Assembly: GCA_028280195.1 (NCBI GenBank)
Contig: JANQMH010000102.1
Span: 57,308-121,307 of the forward strand
Length of the DNA: 64,000 bases
Reading direction: 5' to 3'
Source of the DNA: Exilibacterium sp.
Lineage (GTDB): Bacteria; Pseudomonadota; Gammaproteobacteria; Pseudomonadales; Cellvibrionaceae
The translations under genes were made by a program, and so were the position numbers. Under the pieces are notes generated by a model. The model was not told the origin of the DNA. It worked only from the letters and a program-made list of their open reading frames with translations, and ran no database searches. This document shows, piece by piece, positions 15,566-23,518 of the stretch; position 1 is the first letter of the stretch; every line of letters starts with the position of its first letter.

Positions 15566-16552
15566 ATGAAAAGAGTCGGTATCTATGCTACCCATGGCGC
15601 CTGGAGCAGCAGTATCTCCATGCCGCGGGAAATGTTCTACATGGCCCAGGCGCTGGGCCGCGACAGTGGCGGGTTCGAGGTCGACATACAGGTTTTCGGT
15701 CTCGATACACAGCCGGTATCGACCTTCGGCAATTTCCCCATCACCCCGGAAATAGGCCTCGAGCCCGGCGCTGACCTTGCAGACCCCGAGCCGCCAAACT
15801 ACGATGCCGTCATCCTGCCGACGCTGTCGCAGATCAATGCCCAGGCGATAGCCGCAAATGCCGCACTCTATCCCTGGCTGCAGCGGCAGCACAGCCGCGG
15901 CGCCATTATCTGCGGCGAACTCACCGGTGTTTTCCTGATGGCCGAGGCCGGGCTGCTCGACGGCGTCGAGGCCACCACCCACTGGCGCTACGCCGACAAT
16001 TTCCGCCGCCGCTACCCGCGCGTCGAGTTGCGGGCCACGGAGATGCTGACGCTGCAAAAGCGGCTCTACTGCAGCAGTGGCGTCAGCGCCAGTATGGATG
16101 TCTATATCCATCTGATCGCCAAGCTCTGCGGCCAGGCCATCGCCCAGCAGTGCGAGCGCTTTTGCGCCATGGGCACGCGCCGCAACTACCAGCGCGTCTC
16201 CATCAATGTCGACGAGTTCAAACAGCACGAGGATGCGGCAATTCTGGCGGTGCAGAACTGGCTCGAGCGACACCACGCCGAGCCCATCACCATTGCCGAG
16301 CTGGCGGCGCGCTTCGGCATCAGCCAGCGCAATCTGACGCGACGCTTCAATCGCGCCACAGGAGAGTCGCCGCGGGGGTATCTGCAACACTATCGGCTGG
16401 AGATGGCCAAAGAGTTGCTGGTGACCACACAAAATTCCATTCAGGATATCTGCTTCGATATCGGCTACGAATCGATGACCGTTTTCGGGCGGCGCTTTCG
16501 CCAGTATACGGGGCTTTCGCCGTCGGCCTACCGGCAGCGTTCGAGTCAGTGA
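15566..16552 (+). CDS. GlxA family transcriptional regulator (DJ-1/PfpI plus AraC HTH)
   Basis: A 328-aa regulator. Residues about 3-190 form a DJ-1/PfpI-like class I amidotransferase-type domain, recognisable by VFLMAEAGLLDGVEATTHW and YCSSGVSASMD. Residues about 225-325 are a double HTH AraC domain with AELAARFGISQRNLTRRF and FDIGYESMTVFGRRFRQYTG. GlxA-type proteins sense small metabolites and activate catabolic genes. At the elbow where family members usually have Cys (CTGAF), this one reads LTGVF, so a cysteine-based reaction is unlikely. The last 7 bases overlap the 3' end of the opposing roadblock gene. Confidence 0.9.
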   Translation: MKRVGIYATHGAWSSSISMPREMFYMAQALGRDSGGFEVDIQVFGLDTQPVSTFGNFPITPEIGLEPGADLADPEPPNYDAVILPTLSQINAQAIAANAALYPWLQRQHSRGAIICGELTGVFLMAEAGLLDGVEATTHWRYADNFRRRYPRVELRATEMLTLQKRLYCSSGVSASMDVYIHLIAKLCGQAIAQQCERFCAMGTRRNYQRVSINVDEFKQHEDAAILAVQNWLERHHAEPITIAELAARFGISQRNLTRRFNRATGESPRGYLQHYRLEMAKELLVTTQNSIQDICFDIGYESMTVFGRRFRQYTGLSPSAYRQRSSQ

Positions 16553-16944
16553 TAATTCGGCACCATCGAGGCCAGCAGCTTGGCGGTCTTGCGCGCGTCC
16601 AGGAGGATCATGCCGACATTGATACTGGGGCGCGCCTCGATCGCCAGTACGTGATGCTTGCCCACCTGTATCAACAGCAGTATGCCTTCACTGCCGTAGA
16701 GCAGGACCTGTTGCAGGGCGCCGCGCTCGAGTTCCTTCACCGCAGTGTCCGCCAGCCCCAGCAGCGTAGCGCACATCGCCGCCAGACGCTCGGCATTGAC
16801 ACCTTTGCGCAGGTCTGCCGCGGTGCATATACCATCGCGGGTAATTAGCGCGGAGGCCTCCATATCGCGGCTTTTCGTATTCAGCATGCGCAAAATGGAT
16901 ACGATGCGGCGGTGAGTTTTATCCTCACTACTGGTCCCAGACAT
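16546..16944 (-). CDS. Roadblock/LC7-type regulatory protein
   Basis: A 132-aa protein with the alpha-beta-alpha-beta pattern of roadblock/LC7 domains: ILRMLNTKSRDMEASALITRDG, AERLAAMCATLLGLADTAVKEL, then LLYGSEGILLLIQVGKHHVLAI. In bacteria such domains (MglB, CvnB) act as dimers that regulate small GTPases or form signalling platforms. It is the last gene of a minus-strand operon with a second roadblock-like protein, the ABC-phosphatase fusion, a Ras-like GTPase and an unknown 393-aa protein. That makes a GTPase-activating or scaffold role the best inference. Confidence 0.82.
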   Translation of the reverse strand: MSGTSSEDKTHRRIVSILRMLNTKSRDMEASALITRDGICTAADLRKGVNAERLAAMCATLLGLADTAVKELERGALQQVLLYGSEGILLLIQVGKHHVLAIEARPSINVGMILLDARKTAKLLASMVPNYH

Positions 16945-16993
16945 GCTCTGCCTTAAACGGTTAATGCACGGCTAACGGTTGCCAGAGCGGGTA

Positions 16994-17398
16994 CTATAAA
17001 ACTTTTTCCAGCGCCGGCATGGCAGCGCGGGATTTGCTCATTGCCATGCCCATATTGGCAGACTTTCTGCAAACGAAAGTCGCTACATGGTCCGGGTTTG
17101 ACTTCGAGCGCAGAAAGATATGCAGCAGGTTGGTGCTGGTAATCAGCATATCCTGAAAATAGTGCTCATCGTTACCTTCGATCCCTCTGCTTTTTTTGAA
17201 CATATCCTCGATCGATAACACATTGCTGCCCTGGTAGAGGTCGGCGGTTGCAGCGGCTACCAGTTCCAGCACCTCCGCCGGGTGAGAGTCAACGGTCTTT
17301 ACACCGAGCAGCATGCCGGTAGAGATATCGCAGACGCCACCGGCAAGACACTCGGGAATCGCAGCCATCGCTTTTTGCAAAACAGTTTCAATAGACAT
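16994..17398 (-). CDS. Roadblock-related protein, second copy
   Basis: A 134-aa protein of the same size class as its downstream neighbour but clearly diverged. It begins METVLQ-type (VLQKAMAAIPECLAGGVCDI), then VLELVAAATADLYQG and FLRSKSNPDHVATFVCRKSANMGMA, consistent with a roadblock/longin-like fold of five strands and two or three helices. Four cysteines are present without an obvious metal-binding spacing. Two different roadblock-like proteins beside one GTPase would permit a heterodimer. Spacing is 49 bases to the downstream gene and 38 to the upstream gene. Confidence 0.68.
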   Translation of the reverse strand: MSIETVLQKAMAAIPECLAGGVCDISTGMLLGVKTVDSHPAEVLELVAAATADLYQGSNVLSIEDMFKKSRGIEGNDEHYFQDMLITSTNLLHIFLRSKSNPDHVATFVCRKSANMGMAMSKSRAAMPALEKVL

Positions 17399-17436
17399 GA
17401 CATATTTCCTTTATTCATTAACCACAGAGCGAACTA

Positions 17437-18777
17437 TTACTGCAGTACCACCTCATTAGGTTTAGCACATTTTTCCAGGTGGTGAAAAAAATTTGCCAGA
17501 AAATCGACCTGCTGCTCGGATTGCACCCAGCGCGGTTCAATCCGCCGCGCACTCTCCAGGGCGTCCAGCGCGGTGGCCCCCTCCCAGATCAGCTGCGCCG
17601 CCAGCATGGTGCCGGTGCGGCCCATACCGGCATGGCAGTGCAGGGCGACAGGGCGGTCATTGACCATATGCTGCTCGAGTTGCGCGCACAGCGCCGCCGC
17701 CGCCGGCATCTGCGGGCAACCCATATCCTCAATGGGAAACCAGATACCTTCGATGCCGTAGGGCTGCAAGGCAGCGGCGTCCAGCGGTTTTTCAGTCAGC
17801 GACACCAGCACGGCAACGCCAACCCTTTGCAAAGCGGCCAGATCGTAGTCCAGATCGACAAACAGCCCCGGCTGCGGCGTGCCCGCCAGCAGCCCCGGCT
17901 TGAGCCATAGAAAATTTCGCGGGCCGAATGCGTCGCTGACATAGCGACGTTTCGGCGACGATTCATGCTCCTGCCCGCTGGCGCCGGTGGCGGTCGCCTC
18001 CGCAGCGCCATCGGCATCGACCTCACCGTCCTGCGGCGGCATCACACAGCAGGAACCGGAGCGCACAAAATCTTTTCCCGGATCGGACTGGGGCGCCTGG
18101 AAAAACGCCGCCGTGGTATTGACCTCCTGAATCCTGCCGCCGGCCAGCAACGCCGTTTGTCCGCCCAGAGCGCGGGCGTGTTTCTGATTGTGAAACACCA
18201 CCAGCAGCGCCCGGCGTTCGCTCTCCTGAACCAGATAGCGCAGGATTCTGGCGCAGCAGTCGTCGCCGATGTCCGCTGTCGGTTCGTCGACCATAATCAA
18301 CTCGGGGTTGGCCGCCACCGCGCGCAGCACTGCCAGGTGACGCTGCACACCCAGCGGCAGCTTTACCACGCTGTCGTCCAGCCTGTCGCTCAGCTGTTCG
18401 AGGCCGGCGCCCTGCAGCAGTCGCACGGCGATATCCCGCTGCTGGGCCTGATTCAGACTGTTGCGCTCGGGCAGCTCGCAAATAATGTTTTCCCGCACCG
18501 ATGCCAGCATCAGCTTCGCCTTCTGCGCCACCAGTACGGGCCGCCGCTGCTGGCCCAGAGGCACGGCCATATAACTGGCCGTACCCCAGGTCTGCAGCGA
18601 CGGGCTGGCATCGTTAACGCCCGCCAGTGTGCGCAGCAGGGTGGACTTGCCGGTGCCCACCGGCCCCACCAGTACGGTGGCGCCGCGTACCGGCACTTTC
18701 AGCGTTACGGCAGTGAGGATTTCCCTGTCCCCGAATGCCACGCCGTAGTTATCAAGCTCTAGAACGTTTTCGCTCAT
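17437..18777 (-). CDS. PstB-like ABC ATPase fused to a tyrosine/dual-specificity phosphatase
   Basis: A 446-aa fusion. Residues about 5-235 are an ABC ATPase with Walker A GPVGTGKST, a Q-loop region, Walker B ELIMVDEPTADIGDD and switch His in VFHNQKH. The usual LSGGQ signature is replaced by LPLGVQ. A tail FFQAPQSDPGKDF recalls the PstB C-terminus. After a poorly conserved linker (about 250-285), residues about 295-435 form a Cys-phosphatase domain with the P-loop HCHAGMGRTG and general-acid Asp in FPIEDMGCP. No membrane partner is encoded nearby. The start overlaps the GTPase gene by 26 bases. Inference: an ATP-dependent switch that dephosphorylates a protein in the GTPase module. A fused-gene artefact is unlikely because both domains are complete and in one frame. 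Confidence 0.88.
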   Translation of the reverse strand: MSENVLELDNYGVAFGDREILTAVTLKVPVRGATVLVGPVGTGKSTLLRTLAGVNDASPSLQTWGTASYMAVPLGQQRRPVLVAQKAKLMLASVRENIICELPERNSLNQAQQRDIAVRLLQGAGLEQLSDRLDDSVVKLPLGVQRHLAVLRAVAANPELIMVDEPTADIGDDCCARILRYLVQESERRALLVVFHNQKHARALGGQTALLAGGRIQEVNTTAAFFQAPQSDPGKDFVRSGSCCVMPPQDGEVDADGAAEATATGASGQEHESSPKRRYVSDAFGPRNFLWLKPGLLAGTPQPGLFVDLDYDLAALQRVGVAVLVSLTEKPLDAAALQPYGIEGIWFPIEDMGCPQMPAAAALCAQLEQHMVNDRPVALHCHAGMGRTGTMLAAQLIWEGATALDALESARRIEPRWVQSEQQVDFLANFFHHLEKCAKPNEVVLQ

Positions 18778-19330
18778 TTTCCGCAGTACCGCCGCTTGCC
18801 ATAAGGCCGGGATCGAGTGTATAGAGAAGTGCCTGCAGCAGTGTCACCACGTCGTCGACATTGCGCGTATCGGCTTCGAACACCGGCAGATTGAGCCCAA
18901 ATTCCGCCAGCACCCGGTGATAATCCACCAGCTTCGGGCCACTGTCGCTGATATGGGTAACACCGACGACGGCTGCGTTTTCGAAAATGAAAGTTTCAAA
19001 CGCCTGCACAAAACCGCGCAAATCGTCGAGTGGATCAGAGCTGCTGTGATCCAGCAGTATCACCAGTCCGATACAGCCTTCGATCAGCACATCCCAGACG
19101 AAATTAAAGCGCTGCTGCCCCGGGGTGCCGTAAAGGTGCAGTATCTCGCCATTGTTCAGCCGCACACTGCCGTAGTCCATCGCCACCGTGGTATATTTCT
19201 TCTTGCTGCGCGTCTCGTCCGTGGCTACCTGCTCGGTGGTGATGGGTGCGATATTACTCAAGTGCGTGATCGCCGTAGTCTTGCCCGCACCCACAGTACC
19301 AGTAAAAACAATTTTATGTTGAGCACTCAT
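18752..19330 (-). CDS. Small Ras-like GTPase (MglA/CvnD-type)
   Basis: A 192-aa GTPase. G1 is FTGTVGAGKTTAI at about 9-21; the switch I region contains the TTVAMDYG pattern (G2-like Thr); G3 is LYGTPGQQRF, with Thr where eukaryotic Ras has Ala. Where Ras has NKxD the sequence reads VVGVTHISDS, so the base-recognition motif is altered to THxSD, as in other prokaryotic MglA/Cvn-like proteins. These act as polarity or signalling switches with roadblock partners. Its start overlaps the 393-aa gene stop (ATGA), and its end overlaps the ABC-phosphatase gene, so translation is tightly coupled. Confidence 0.88.
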   Translation of the reverse strand: MSAQHKIVFTGTVGAGKTTAITHLSNIAPITTEQVATDETRSKKKYTTVAMDYGSVRLNNGEILHLYGTPGQQRFNFVWDVLIEGCIGLVILLDHSSSDPLDDLRGFVQAFETFIFENAAVVGVTHISDSGPKLVDYHRVLAEFGLNLPVFEADTRNVDDVVTLLQALLYTLDPGLMASGGTAENERKRSRA

Positions 19331-20508
19331 AGGCTTTCTTTCGACTTCTTTCTGTGCGCTGAAAGGTTATCCAGTATCGCGGTGAAAAGGCTGCGTTTTC
19401 TGCTGGCCATATCGGCAACCGCCGCCGGTCCGTGCTCTTGGCTGACACCGTCAATCAAGCCGACAGCGCAGGCAGCGGTAAAAAACAGGTTGACATATTT
19501 CTGCTCGGTATCGAGTCGCTCCGCAATATCGGTCAACCTTGCCGGACCTCTCGTCCAGTAGGCGGCAATTCTCAGACAGTCGGGAAATTGATCCAGGCGG
19601 GTAAAATTCGGCCAGCGCGACAGGCGGTAGACCTGTGCCAGCGAAGTGCCGCGGGGCAGGCGGCCGCGCGAGGTTCTTAAAGCCAGGTTCCACAGCAGCA
19701 CTTCAATCGGCAGCGCCCAGACTTCACTGACATCGCAGCGGGATAGTTTAAACAGGGCGTCCCGGTCAAAGTCGCTGATCTCGATGCTGGTGGAATGAAC
19801 TACCTGCACCAGACCGAGGTTTTTCAGCTGCGCCGGCTTTAAGTCAGACAGCACGTAACCCGACTTGGGGTAGACGATAATGCGCCGGTCGTCCCAGCAG
19901 GTCAGTTGTATGGAACAGGAGCGCTGGCGCGCTTCGGCAATGGTTCGCTGCAGTTTGCCCAGCAGAAAATCTTCCGAGTCGAAGAACTCTCCGCTCTCAT
20001 GCTCGACCGCATCGAGTTCTGTCTCTTTGATACAGGCCGAGAGGCTGCGACCGCCGGGCTCAGGCGATGTCTTGTCGCTTGACTTGCCGAGGTTAATGGC
20101 TTTTAGATCGCGCAGCGTGCCGTTTTGCTTACCCACTCTGGCATTGCGGCTGTCACCGCCGGTCAGGTTGAGTATCCAGTCCCACAGCAAATTCAGCTTT
20201 GGCGGGTGTGCAATGCAGACTTCATCGGCAGCCACCGCCAGGCTTTTGCCCAGCACGATATAGGGCCTGGTCAAATGTTGTGAGACAAATTCCTTCAGCT
20301 TCTGCAGCTCCGATTCCGATTTCGCATGGCTGTCGACCAGCACCACATCGGCCTTTTCGAGAGGCGCCAGCTGGCATTGGCCCTTGTAGTGAGTATTGAA
20401 TATCAGGGAAATTCTGGATTTGCCGTTTTCATCCATACCGACGGCGGCAACATGAATTTTTCTCCCCCCCTGTCTGTCCAACAAATCACCATCCCTTCTT
20501 CTCTGCAT
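19327..20508 (-). CDS. Unknown protein heading the roadblock/GTPase operon
   Basis: A 393-aa protein I do not recognise. The first 110 residues look like a receiver-type alpha/beta fold (VVLVDSHAKSESELQKLKEF, then RPYIVLGKSLAVA) but lack the usual acidic cluster. After a variable linker, the centre (about 170-260) has strands with a WDDRRIIVYPKSGYVLSD stretch. The C-terminal 130 residues resemble a winged helix (LPRGTSLAQVYRLSRWPNF, AERLDTEQKYVNLFF). The ATG at 20508 is used here. A TTG at 20484, preceded by AGAAGGG at proper distance, is an alternative start. As first gene of the operon it may be the sensor or effector of the GTPase switch. Confidence 0.72.
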   Translation of the reverse strand: MQRRRDGDLLDRQGGRKIHVAAVGMDENGKSRISLIFNTHYKGQCQLAPLEKADVVLVDSHAKSESELQKLKEFVSQHLTRPYIVLGKSLAVAADEVCIAHPPKLNLLWDWILNLTGGDSRNARVGKQNGTLRDLKAINLGKSSDKTSPEPGGRSLSACIKETELDAVEHESGEFFDSEDFLLGKLQRTIAEARQRSCSIQLTCWDDRRIIVYPKSGYVLSDLKPAQLKNLGLVQVVHSTSIEISDFDRDALFKLSRCDVSEVWALPIEVLLWNLALRTSRGRLPRGTSLAQVYRLSRWPNFTRLDQFPDCLRIAAYWTRGPARLTDIAERLDTEQKYVNLFFTAACAVGLIDGVSQEHGPAAVADMASRKRSLFTAILDNLSAHRKKSKESL

Positions 20509-20705
20509 TCCCGCTGCTGCAGGAATTGTGTGGAAAGCGGTCGCGAAGTATAGATCACCATAGATAGGTATAGATGGAATTTGTTATCTGGCAAGGTGGG
20601 AACTATATTTAATTGGCCGGGCAAACGGCATTTTTATAGGGTAATCGGCGTTGCTATGGTGTTTGGAAATAAGGATCTGTAAACCTATAACGGTTTTAGG
20701 GTCGG

Positions 20706-21605
20706 TTAGCGCGGTTTCAGTTTTTCCAGTTCATCCACCGAGCGCGGCCAGTCTTTTTTCAACAGCCGCGACAACGAGCGGTCGGCCAGCACCTTACCGC
20801 CAGTCTGGCATGTCGGGCAGTAGTTGGTTTCATTGCTGGCATAGCGAATGCGTTGAATCGGCGTTTGGCAGACCGGGCAGGGCAGGCCGTAGCGACCGTG
20901 AGCGGCCATGTCCTCGCGAAAGGCCGTGACCTTTTCCGGAAAATCGTCGCGGTAGTGCCGGCGCAACTTATCCGTCCACAATTCCAGCGTCGAGCGTACA
21001 CTCCGGTAAAGCCGGTCCACCTGCCCGGCACTGAGCTTTTGTGTCATCGCTATCGGCGACAGACCCGCCCGGTGCAGTATCTCATCGGAGTAGGCATTGC
21101 CGATACCGCTGAAGATGCGCGGGTCGGTCAGCGCGCGCTTGAGGGTGTGATTGGCAGCCAGCAGCCGCTCGGCAAACTGCGCCGGCGTTGCCGCCGTTAC
21201 GTTGATACCGCCCGGGTCGATTGCCTGCAGAGCTTCACTGCCCTGCAACAGATGCAGCGAGGCGCGCTTTTTGCTCCCCGCCTCAGTCAAATACAGCAGC
21301 CCGCTGTCAAATGTCAGGCAAATCAGGGCGCTCTTGCCCGGGGCTTTGGCGGCGGCGGCCTTCCAGTGCAGGCGACCGGCCACCATCAGGTGAAACACCA
21401 TCCAGCGCTCGGCCTCGAAACCGATAGCAATACGTTTGCCGATGCGCTGCAGTGATTCCACCCGGCACTGGATGAAGTCGCCGATTAGCGGCACGGCAGT
21501 GCGCAACAGGAAAGGGCTGTTGAGCGCCACCCGTTGCAGCGTGCCGCCGGAAACGCGCCGCTGCAGTGCTTCGAGATAAACGGTGATATCCGGATATTCC
21601 GGCAT
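20706..21605 (-). CDS. Fpg/Nei family DNA glycosylase
   Basis: A 299-aa base-excision repair enzyme. It starts MPEYPD, giving the catalytic Pro2 and Glu3 after Met removal. The conserved Lys lies in RIGKRIAIGF, the helix-two-turn-helix in FSGIGNAYSDEILHRAGLSP, and a C-terminal zinc finger CPVC...CPTC with the QTGGKVLADRS loop. It removes oxidised bases and nicks the strand. The Tyr/Pro variation after the N-terminus suggests a Nei-like or divergent Fpg subgroup rather than classical MutM, so I give no symbol. It is probably co-transcribed with the amidase 21 bases upstream. Confidence 0.9.
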   Translation of the reverse strand: MPEYPDITVYLEALQRRVSGGTLQRVALNSPFLLRTAVPLIGDFIQCRVESLQRIGKRIAIGFEAERWMVFHLMVAGRLHWKAAAAKAPGKSALICLTFDSGLLYLTEAGSKKRASLHLLQGSEALQAIDPGGINVTAATPAQFAERLLAANHTLKRALTDPRIFSGIGNAYSDEILHRAGLSPIAMTQKLSAGQVDRLYRSVRSTLELWTDKLRRHYRDDFPEKVTAFREDMAAHGRYGLPCPVCQTPIQRIRYASNETNYCPTCQTGGKVLADRSLSRLLKKDWPRSVDELEKLKPR

Positions 21606-21626
21606 ACGTGGCTCCGTAACGTCAAA

Positions 21627-23117
21627 CTACCACAGCGGCGGCCGCCTGCCGGCCCACGGGCGGGCCTGCTCCAGCTGCCCGGCCAGGCTCAACAGCGTCA
21701 GTTCATCGCCAATCGGTGCCATCATCTGCACGCCGATCGGCAGCCCGCCGCCATTCCAGTGCAGCGGCACCGACATTGCCGGCTGGCCGGTCAGGTTCGC
21801 CAACTGGGTAAAGGGCAGCTTTTCCAGCGCCTGCATGGCCATCTTATCGATTGCACCACTGTTTAGCAGCCACTTGCCCAAGCGCAGCCCGGAGGCGACT
21901 TTCAACAGGACTTTCTCCGCCAGGCTCTGCTGAAAATAGCCCACCGGCAGCGGCGGCGAAGCGGTCACAGGGGTCAGATAGATATCGTAGTCCAAATGAA
22001 AACGTCCCATCGCGCGGGCAAAACCGTTCCACTGCAACTTGCTGCTGACAAAGGCCTCGGCCGACAGTGCCCGCCCCAGCATCCCCAGCGCGCGGGTGGT
22101 ATCCTCGATCTGCAGGCGGCCCAGCGCTACCCCCGTATCCCGCGCCATCGCCGCCAGATCTGCCGCCACATGACCCATGTACAGCGTCAGATAGCAACGC
22201 GCCACCGCGGCGCCATCGATGCCCGGCCGCGCCTCCTCGACCCGGTGCCCGAGCGACTGCAGCAGCGCCGCGGCATCCTCCACCGCGGCGACACAATCGG
22301 CGTGCACCTCGCCACCGAGCGGCGACTGCGTATCGAAGGCGATCCGCAGTGCGCCCGGCGGCTGCAACGCCGCGCTCAGGCAGGAGCCCTGCCCGGCCGG
22401 CGGTGCAAACGGGTAGGGCGAGCCGGGCTCGTCAACGGCCAGTATATCCAGCATGGCGGCGCTGTCGCGCACACTGCGGCTGATCACATGCTGCACCACG
22501 GCGCCGTCCCAGACTTCGCCGAATGCCGGCCCCTGCGAGCCGCGCCCGCGCGAGGGCTTGAGGCCGAACAGCCCGCAGCAGGCGCTGGGAATGCGGATGG
22601 AACCACCGCCGTCACCGGCCGCAGCCATCGGCACGATGGCGGCCGCCACCGCCGCGGCGCTGCCGCCGCTGGAACCGCCGGGAGTGCGCTGCAGGTCCCA
22701 GGGGTTGCGCGAGGCACCGAAGGCCTCGGGTTCGGTAACACCCATGAGACCCAGTTCGGGGCTATTGGTCTTGCCGAAGATATTGAGCCCGGCCGCCTTG
22801 CAGCGGGTCACCAGGGCGCTGTCGTAGTCCGGCACAAAATGCCGGCGGGCGGCGCTGCCATTGCTCAGCGCAACACCGCTGTAGGCAGCCAGCAGATCCT
22901 TGAGCAGGAAAGGCACGCCGGCAAACGGGCCGCTGAGACCTTCTTTAAGCTGCTCGCGCGCCTGTTCATACATCGGTGTAATAATGGCGTTGATCTGCGG
23001 ATTGAGGCGTTCGGCGCGATCGATCGCCGCCTCCAGCACCTCCTGCGCCGTTACCTGTTTGCCCGCCACCAGCCCGGCCAGGCCGGTGGCATCGTAGTCG
23101 GTATACTCTTTGAACAT
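21627..23117 (-). CDS. Amidase signature (AS) family hydrolase
   Basis: A 496-aa amidase. The Ser-cisSer-Lys triad is visible: Lys in VPFLLKDLLA (about residue 80), the glycine/serine-rich GGSSGGSAAAV, and GDGGGSIRIPSACCGLFG. Length and the C-terminal GLPIGVQMMAPIG motif are typical. AS enzymes hydrolyse amides, ureas or short esters; no substrate can be assigned. The ATG at 23117 begins the conserved part; 35 more codons in frame upstream are rich in Arg/Pro and not expected in the family. It is unrelated in detail to the second amidase at 54-56 kb. Confidence 0.9.
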   Translation of the reverse strand: MFKEYTDYDATGLAGLVAGKQVTAQEVLEAAIDRAERLNPQINAIITPMYEQAREQLKEGLSGPFAGVPFLLKDLLAAYSGVALSNGSAARRHFVPDYDSALVTRCKAAGLNIFGKTNSPELGLMGVTEPEAFGASRNPWDLQRTPGGSSGGSAAAVAAAIVPMAAAGDGGGSIRIPSACCGLFGLKPSRGRGSQGPAFGEVWDGAVVQHVISRSVRDSAAMLDILAVDEPGSPYPFAPPAGQGSCLSAALQPPGALRIAFDTQSPLGGEVHADCVAAVEDAAALLQSLGHRVEEARPGIDGAAVARCYLTLYMGHVAADLAAMARDTGVALGRLQIEDTTRALGMLGRALSAEAFVSSKLQWNGFARAMGRFHLDYDIYLTPVTASPPLPVGYFQQSLAEKVLLKVASGLRLGKWLLNSGAIDKMAMQALEKLPFTQLANLTGQPAMSVPLHWNGGGLPIGVQMMAPIGDELTLLSLAGQLEQARPWAGRRPPLW

Positions 23118-23166
23118 AGCAGGCTCTATCCGCTCCGGGCGTGGAAATGGCGCCGGCAAAGCGCGG

Positions 23167-23373
23167 CAATAGCGGCACAACACCGGCACAACACCGGCAG
23201 AAAGGCTTATAACAAAAAGCACAGCGCCGGCAATGAAACGACAAATTTCCCCATAAGCGCGAACAGCTACCGGGGTGGAATGGGAAAATTGTGAGGCAAT
23301 TATTCTACTATTCGGGATGACATGGTTAAACTGATTAACGGCGCTTTGTTTAAATGGGGCTTTGTTTAAACGG
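23167..23373. repeat. Short tandem duplications in the 23118-23518 gap
   Basis: A near-perfect 16-base duplication GCTTTGTTTAAAYGG lies at 23343-23357 and 23359-23373, and two to three copies of an 11-base CGGCACAACAC unit lie near 23170-23200. The 401-base gap separates divergent genes and contains no supported coding sequence. Confidence 0.6.
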
Positions 23374-23518
23374 AGTTCTGCTTAGAAGAGCCCCGGGATT
23401 AAAACAGTTCCGGGTTAAAAGAATTCGCGGCCCAGGCCGATATCATAAGCGTTCATCCCGAGTAGCATTGCCGTCGCCGGCTCGACAGCAGCCCGATGAC
23501 AACGATAAAAGGTATTGC

